DNA of 64,000 bases from Sarcophilus harrisii (lineage: Eukaryota; Chordata; Mammalia; Dasyuromorphia; Dasyuridae): assembly GCF_902635505.1 (NCBI RefSeq), contig NC_045430.1, positions 27,051,564 through 27,115,563 of the forward strand, given 5' to 3'. The notes below the pieces were generated by a model that saw only the letters and a program-made list of their open reading frames with translations, ran no database searches and was not told where the DNA came from. This document shows positions 63,736 through 64,000 of the stretch, one piece after another; position 1 is the first letter of the stretch, and every line of letters begins with the position of its first letter. Position numbers and translations under genes: made by a program.

Positions 63736-64000
63736 CCTCCCTCCCTCTCTCCCTCCCTCCCTCCTTTCCTTCCTCCCTGCTTTCCTTCTTCCCTCTCTTT
63801 CTCCCTCCCTCCCTTTCTCCCTCCCTCCCTCCCTCCCTTTCTTCCTCCCTCTCTCCCTTCCTCCATCCCTCCCCCCTCCCTCCCTCCCTTTCTTCCTTCC
63901 TTCCTTCTTCCTCCCTCCCTCCCTCCCTTTCTTTCTTCCTTCCTTCCTCCCTCCCTTCCTCCCTCCCTCCCTCCCTCCCTCCCTCCCTCCCTCCCTCTCC
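63736..64000. repeat. Long (CCCT/CCTT)n polypyrimidine tract, open at the window end
   Basis: About 265 bases of nearly pure C/T ending in about a dozen CCCT units; it continues past the window. Confidence 0.98.

Overview
The window looks like marsupial nuclear DNA. It is AT-rich and full of interspersed repeats: many 5'-truncated L1 copies, CORE-SINEs of the marsupial Mar1 type (tRNA-like head, core, and an RTE/BovB-like tail), old MIR/L2/L3 fragments and short hAT-type DNA transposons. Several L1 copies are young, with perfect or near-perfect target-site duplications and an ORF2 C-terminus that is still open. Their 3' ends remind me of dasyurid L1s, but that is a weak memory-based guess. 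No bacterial or viral gene is present.

The only convincing protein-coding gene is an intronless, fully open L2HGDH (mitochondrial L-2-hydroxyglutarate dehydrogenase) on the + strand at 15803-17191. It lies at the right edge of a roughly 3.2-kb GC- and CpG-rich island (about 13980-17200). The same island carries two well-formed tRNA genes on the - strand: tRNA-Trp(CCA) at 14973-15044 and tRNA-Asp(GTC) at 15595-15666. The tRNA-Asp 5' end is 136 bp upstream of the L2HGDH start codon, so the two are divergent. ETS-type motifs and an inverted CCAAT box lie between them. L2HGDH has about ten exons in other mammals, so this is a retrocopy that has kept its whole frame, most likely a functional retrogene.

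Layout. 1-13.1 kb is repeats, with a processed RPL13 pseudogene at 1658-2262, a probable solo LTR fossil (5164-5920), an old L1, an L2 split by a hAT element, and a young L1 with an 18-bp duplication (12020-12845). 13.1-18.5 kb is the GC-rich tRNA/L2HGDH block. 18.5-64 kb is gene-free DNA dominated by repeats. It includes several nested insertions (26.35-26.69, 33.9-35.3, 37.7-38.3, 40.2-41.2, 48.6-49.0 and 61.8-62.1 kb), a tandem array of about 100-bp units derived from a MIR-type SINE tail (50.4-51.0 kb), and long pyrimidine tracts, one of which runs off the right end. The repeat-free stretches (13.1-14.0, 22.8-23.2, 27.1-28.1, 35.3-37.1, 57.3-57.8 and 58.3-59.7 kb) show no gene I can recognise.

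The genes do not form a pathway. The link between the tRNA genes and L2HGDH is positional: an open, CpG-rich, housekeeping-type promoter environment that could have given the retrocopy its expression.
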